Assembly: GCF_000425445.1 (NCBI RefSeq)
Contig: NZ_AUDL01000004.1
Coordinates: forward strand, 248,001 to 312,000
DNA from: Flavobacterium denitrificans DSM 15936
Lineage (GTDB): Bacteria > Bacteroidota > Bacteroidia > Flavobacteriales > Flavobacteriaceae
Length of the DNA stretch: 64,000 nt
Reading direction: 5' to 3'
The position numbers and the translations under genes are program-made. This document shows positions 61,175 to 64,000 of this stretch, in pieces (position 1 is the stretch's first letter; every line of letters begins with the position of its first letter). The notes under the pieces are model-generated. The model was given only the letters and a program-made list of their open reading frames with translations. It did no database searches and was not told the origin of the DNA.

Positions 61175-62926
61175 ATGTATAGAAGTCATAATTGCGGCGA
61201 ATTAAACGCTTCAAATATTAATACCGAAGTTACGCTTGCGGGCTGGGTTCAAAAATCACGCGATAAAGGATTTATGAATTGGGTCGATTTACGCGACCGT
61301 TATGGAATTACACAACTTATTTTCGACGAAAGTCGTACCGATAAAACCGTTTTTGAATTAGCCAAAACTCTTGGACGTGAATTTGTAATTCAGGTAAAAG
61401 GAACTGTTATTGAGCGTGAAGCCAAAAACAAAAATATTCCAACGGGTGAAATCGAAATTTTAGTTTCTGAATTGACTATTTTAAATTCGGCTTTGACTCC
61501 TCCATTTACAATTGAAGATGAAACTGACGGCGGAGAAGATATTAGAATGAAATACCGTTATTTGGATATCAGAAGAAATCCGGTAAAAAACAGCTTATTG
61601 TTTCGTCATAAAGTAGCGATGGAAGTTCGCAAATATCTATCTGATTTAGATTTCTGCGAAGTTGAAACGCCTTACTTAATCAAATCAACTCCAGAAGGAG
61701 CAAGAGATTTCGTCGTACCAAGTCGTATGAACGAAGGACAGTTTTATGCTTTGCCACAATCTCCGCAAACATTCAAACAGCTTTTAATGGTTGGTGGAAT
61801 GGACAAATATTTCCAAATCGTGAAATGTTTCCGTGACGAAGATTTGCGTGCAGATCGTCAGCCAGAGTTTACACAGATTGACTGCGAAATGGCATTTGTT
61901 GAACAAGAAGATATCTTGAATGTTTTCGAAGGTTTGACTAGACACCTATTAAAAGAAATTAAAGGCATTGAAGTAGAGAAATTCCCAAGAATTACCTACG
62001 ATTATGCTATGAAAACATACGGAAACGACAAACCGGACATTCGTTTCGGAATGAAGTTTGGTGAGTTAAACGAATTCGCACAGCACAAAGAATTCCCAGT
62101 TTTTAATTCGGCTGAATTAGTTGTCGGAATCGCGGTTCCAGGAGCAGGAAATTATACTCGTAAAGAAATCGACGGATTGATTGACTGGGTAAAACGTCCA
62201 CAAGTTGGAGCATCTGGAATGGTTTACGTCAAATGCAATGAAGATGGAACATACAAATCATCTGTAGATAAATTCTACGATAATGATGATTTGGCAAACT
62301 GGGCAAAAGCAACGGAAGCAAATCCTGGCGATATGATTTTTGTACTTTCTGGTCCAGCAAATAAAACAAGAGGACAACTTTCTGCACTTCGTATGGAATT
62401 AGCAACGCGTTTAGGGTTACGTAATCCTGAAGAATTTGCTCCATTATGGGTTGTAGATTTCCCATTATTGGAACTTGACGAAGAAAGTGGCCGTTACCAC
62501 GCAATGCACCACCCATTTACTTCTCCAAAACCAGAAGATATGGCTTTGTTGGAAACAGAACCAGGGAAAGTTCGCGCAAACGCATACGATATGGTTTTAA
62601 ACGGAAACGAAATTGGCGGTGGATCTATTCGTATTCATGATAAAACGACACAACAATTGATGTTTAAATATTTAGGATTTACTGAAGAAGAAGCAAAAGC
62701 ACAATTTGGTTTCTTGATGGATGCTTTCCAATTTGGAGCACCGCCACACGGAGGTTTGGCTTTTGGATTGGATAGATTAGTTGCCATTTTAGGAGGTCAG
62801 GAAACTATTAGAGATTTCATTGCTTTCCCTAAAAACAATTCCGGACGTGATGTTATGATCGATGCTCCGGCAGCAATTGATGATGCACAGTTGAAAGAAC
62901 TTCGTATTAAAGTTGATATAGCATAA
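61175..62926 (+). CDS. aspS: Aspartyl-tRNA synthetase
   Basis: From ATG 61175 the enzyme has 583 aa. The N-terminal OB-fold anticodon-binding domain ([37 protein letters not shown]) is followed by the class II core: motif 1 [24 protein letters not shown] block, motif 2 [23 protein letters not shown], a GAD insertion domain (~300-400), and motif 3 GLDRLVAIL. It charges tRNA-Asp. The upstream ATG 61142 is excluded by the promoter position. Confidence 0.97.
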   Translation: MYRSHNCGELNASNINTEVTLAGWVQKSRDKGFMNWVDLRDRYGITQLIFDESRTDKTVFELAKTLGREFVIQVKGTVIEREAKNKNIPTGEIEILVSELTILNSALTPPFTIEDETDGGEDIRMKYRYLDIRRNPVKNSLLFRHKVAMEVRKYLSDLDFCEVETPYLIKSTPEGARDFVVPSRMNEGQFYALPQSPQTFKQLLMVGGMDKYFQIVKCFRDEDLRADRQPEFTQIDCEMAFVEQEDILNVFEGLTRHLLKEIKGIEVEKFPRITYDYAMKTYGNDKPDIRFGMKFGELNEFAQHKEFPVFNSAELVVGIAVPGAGNYTRKEIDGLIDWVKRPQVGASGMVYVKCNEDGTYKSSVDKFYDNDDLANWAKATEANPGDMIFVLSGPANKTRGQLSALRMELATRLGLRNPEEFAPLWVVDFPLLELDEESGRYHAMHHPFTSPKPEDMALLETEPGKVRANAYDMVLNGNEIGGGSIRIHDKTTQQLMFKYLGFTEEEAKAQFGFLMDAFQFGAPPHGGLAFGLDRLVAILGGQETIRDFIAFPKNNSGRDVMIDAPAAIDDAQLKELRIKVDIA

Positions 62927-62952
62927 TTTTTTGCAAAATATTCAAAAATAGG

Positions 62953-62982
62953 AACGCCGATTGAAAAAATTCAATCGGCGTT
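62953..62982 (+). terminator. Terminator of aspS
   Basis: Perfect 13-bp arms with a four-base loop and a seven-T run. Confidence 0.92.
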
Positions 62983-63178
62983 TTTTTATCTTTTTAGGTA
63001 AAAAAATAAATGCAAATTTCACATTTATCGATTATAAAATTCCTACAACATGTCTTTTTGTATATTCCTACAATTAATGATTCTCAAATTATCCTATTTT
63101 ATTAGCATTTTGATGTAATAAACCACGTAAAAACACTGTAAATCAATAATTTTTACAAAAAATTAACACGTACATGTC

Positions 63179-63206
63179 TTTTGTATTAGTTAATATGCTA
63201 CATTTG
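63179..63206 (+). promoter_or_regulatory. Promoter of the cold-shock gene
   Basis: TTTTG (63179-63183) and TACATTTG (63199-63206), spacing 15 bp, with a 30-nt leader to the ATG. Confidence 0.55.
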
Positions 63207-63235
63207 CTTTATTATAAATTATTATTACAATTACA

Positions 63236-63430
63236 ATGCGTACAGGTACAGTAAAATTTTTCAATGAATCTAAAGGTTATGGGTTCATTACAGACGAAGA
63301 AACAGGAAAGGACATCTTCGTTCACGCTTCAGGAATTAACGCGGAAGAATTACGCGAAGGTGACCGTGTAAGCTACGAAGAAGAAGAAGGAAGAAAAGGG
63401 AAAGTTGCTGCTAAAGTAGCAGTAATCTAA
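63236..63430 (+). CDS. Cold-shock-domain protein
   Basis: A 64-aa single cold-shock domain: GTVKFFNESKGYGFITDEETGKDIFVHASGI, with RNP1 (KGYGFI) and RNP2 (DIFVHAS). It binds single-stranded RNA and DNA and acts as an RNA chaperone. The C-terminal part is charged (EEEEGRKGKVAAKVAVI). A strong terminator follows. The leader is short, so the long cold-responsive leader of E. coli cspA is absent if the proposed promoter is right. Confidence 0.93.
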   Translation: MRTGTVKFFNESKGYGFITDEETGKDIFVHASGINAEELREGDRVSYEEEEGRKGKVAAKVAVI

Positions 63431-63472
63431 GAAAAATATAGCAATTTATTTTTTTTGCCTCTGAATGGTTTT

Positions 63473-63502
63473 AAAAACGTCCCGAAGAATCGGGACGTTT
63501 TT
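63473..63502 (+). terminator. Terminator of the cold-shock gene
   Basis: Perfect 13-bp arms (63473-63485 / 63490-63502) with AGAA loop and T-run. Confidence 0.92.
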
Positions 63503-63607
63503 TTTTGCTTATTTCTTAAAAAAATATTAAAAAAACAGCACCTTATTTATAATCAATAAAAATTAGGTCTAAACGCATATTCTGAACATACTTATATCCT
63601 CCTTTAG

Positions 63608-63639
63608 TTTGTGATTTACATAGTTGAAAGTTATCTTTG
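63608..63639 (+). promoter_or_regulatory. Promoter of the nuo operon
   Basis: TTTG (63608-63611), 20-bp spacer, TATCTTTG (63632-63639): a complete Bacteroidetes sigma-A promoter 32 bp before nuoA. Confidence 0.8.
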
Positions 63640-63671
63640 TGGCTTATTCTTTAAGTAAAAACCCTAAGTTT

Positions 63672-64000
63672 ATGCAATCTGATCAATACAGTTACATTCC
63701 AATTTTAATGCAGTTAGTTCTAGCTGTTGGTTTTGTAGTAGGAACAATAATTATTTCTGGAAAATTAGGTCCAAAAAGAACCTCTGAAGTTAAAGACAAA
63801 AACTTCGAGTGTGGTATCGAATCTGTTGGAAATGCACGTATTCCTTTTTCGGTAAAATATTTCCTTGTTGCGATCTTGTTTGTATTGTTTGACGTAGAGG
63901 TAATTTTCCTTTACCCTTGGGCAGTAAACTTTAAAGATCTAGGCATCGAAGGAATGCTGAAAATGATTGTTTTTATGGCTTTGCTTTTAGTTGGTTTCTT
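63672..64000 (+). CDS. nuoA: NADH-quinone oxidoreductase subunit A, 5' part
   Basis: The first ~109 codons of nuoA; the gene continues past the window end. The translation begins MQSDQYSYIPILMQLVLAVG, and the conserved KNFECGIESVGNARIPFSVKYFLVAILFVLFDVEVIFLYPWA is diagnostic for this three-helix membrane subunit of complex I. A textbook promoter precedes it, so this is the first gene of a nuo operon. Confidence 0.95.
   Translation, partial: MQSDQYSYIPILMQLVLAVGFVVGTIIISGKLGPKRTSEVKDKNFECGIESVGNARIPFSVKYFLVAILFVLFDVEVIFLYPWAVNFKDLGIEGMLKMIVFMALLLVGF

Larger units (their letters stand above)
62927..63235. other. Spacer upstream of the cold-shock gene
   Basis: 309 bp without a gene. It has the aspS terminator at 62953-62982, then A/T-rich sequence with a direct repeat ACATGTCTTTTTGTAT / ACATGTCTTTTGTAT at 63048-63063 and 63172-63186. 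The second copy includes the -33 region of the cold-shock promoter. Confidence 0.7.

Noticed and set aside
1..64000. Prophage, insertion sequence or plasmid region
   Set aside because: No transposase, integrase, capsid or replication gene was seen; repeats are short and non-coding.

Overview
The window is chromosomal DNA from a member of the Flavobacteriaceae, most probably a Flavobacterium. The evidence is the low G+C content, Bacteroidetes-type promoters (-7 element TAnnTTTG) before many genes, A-rich leaders instead of strong Shine-Dalgarno sites, a giant SprB-repeat protein with a type IX secretion C-terminus, and a long-tailed ribosomal protein S16. I saw no transposase, integrase, phage gene or CRISPR array. 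The only stable RNA gene I found is one tRNA-Ser.

Layout: 1-3.4 kb holds the 3' end of leuB, an RRM RNA-binding protein, a lipoprotein, and rpsP-rimM-yfiC. 3.4-9.9 kb is a peptide-secretion (bacteriocin-type) locus with a C39-peptidase ABC exporter, a HlyD adaptor, two minus-strand leader peptides, a VKOR/thioredoxin fusion for disulfide formation, and two divergent plus-strand Gly-Gly leader peptides. One of these plus-strand peptides is only 45 aa. 10-15.3 kb holds an AraC-type TPR regulator, a glutaryl-CoA dehydrogenase-like enzyme, a DUF3050 protein, an SGNH lipoprotein and a receiver-like protein. 15.6-23.2 kb holds tRNA-Ser(GGA), a LysR/MFS divergent pair, a tatD-acyltransferase-ansA operon and an S41 peptidase.

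23.3-37.4 kb looks like a functional island. An ECF sigma factor and a membrane anti-sigma-like TPR protein face a small membrane protein, a lipoprotein, a PKD/beta-barrel protein, a TPR-CHAT (caspase-like) protease, an overlapping retropepsin-like protease and a 1,937-aa adhesin-like protein with about 22 SprB repeats. Three identical-architecture motifs (GGGTAACA-N16-GATATA) precede the first two target genes and are the likely ECF promoters.

37.4-46 kb holds a Tet-type MFS pump, a TetR-TolC-adaptor-RND efflux operon and a YceI gene. Three copies of GGAAACT-N14-AGTTTCC occur only at the tetR and yceI promoters in what I read, and they look like the TetR operator. 46-53 kb holds a polyprenyl synthetase, small conserved proteins, an outer-membrane barrel, and sucA-sucB of the TCA cycle. 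53.3-59.4 kb is an iron-uptake cluster: a TonB receptor, two small membrane proteins and two PepSY reductase-like proteins. 59.4-64 kb holds a MORN-repeat protein, a TlpA-like thioredoxin, aspS, a cold-shock protein and the start of nuoA.

Many spacers carry inverted repeats, often built of 7-8 bp tandem units. One pair, near 18.1 and 38.9 kb, is a REP-like double hairpin. The right arm of another provides the start codon of the CHAT gene.
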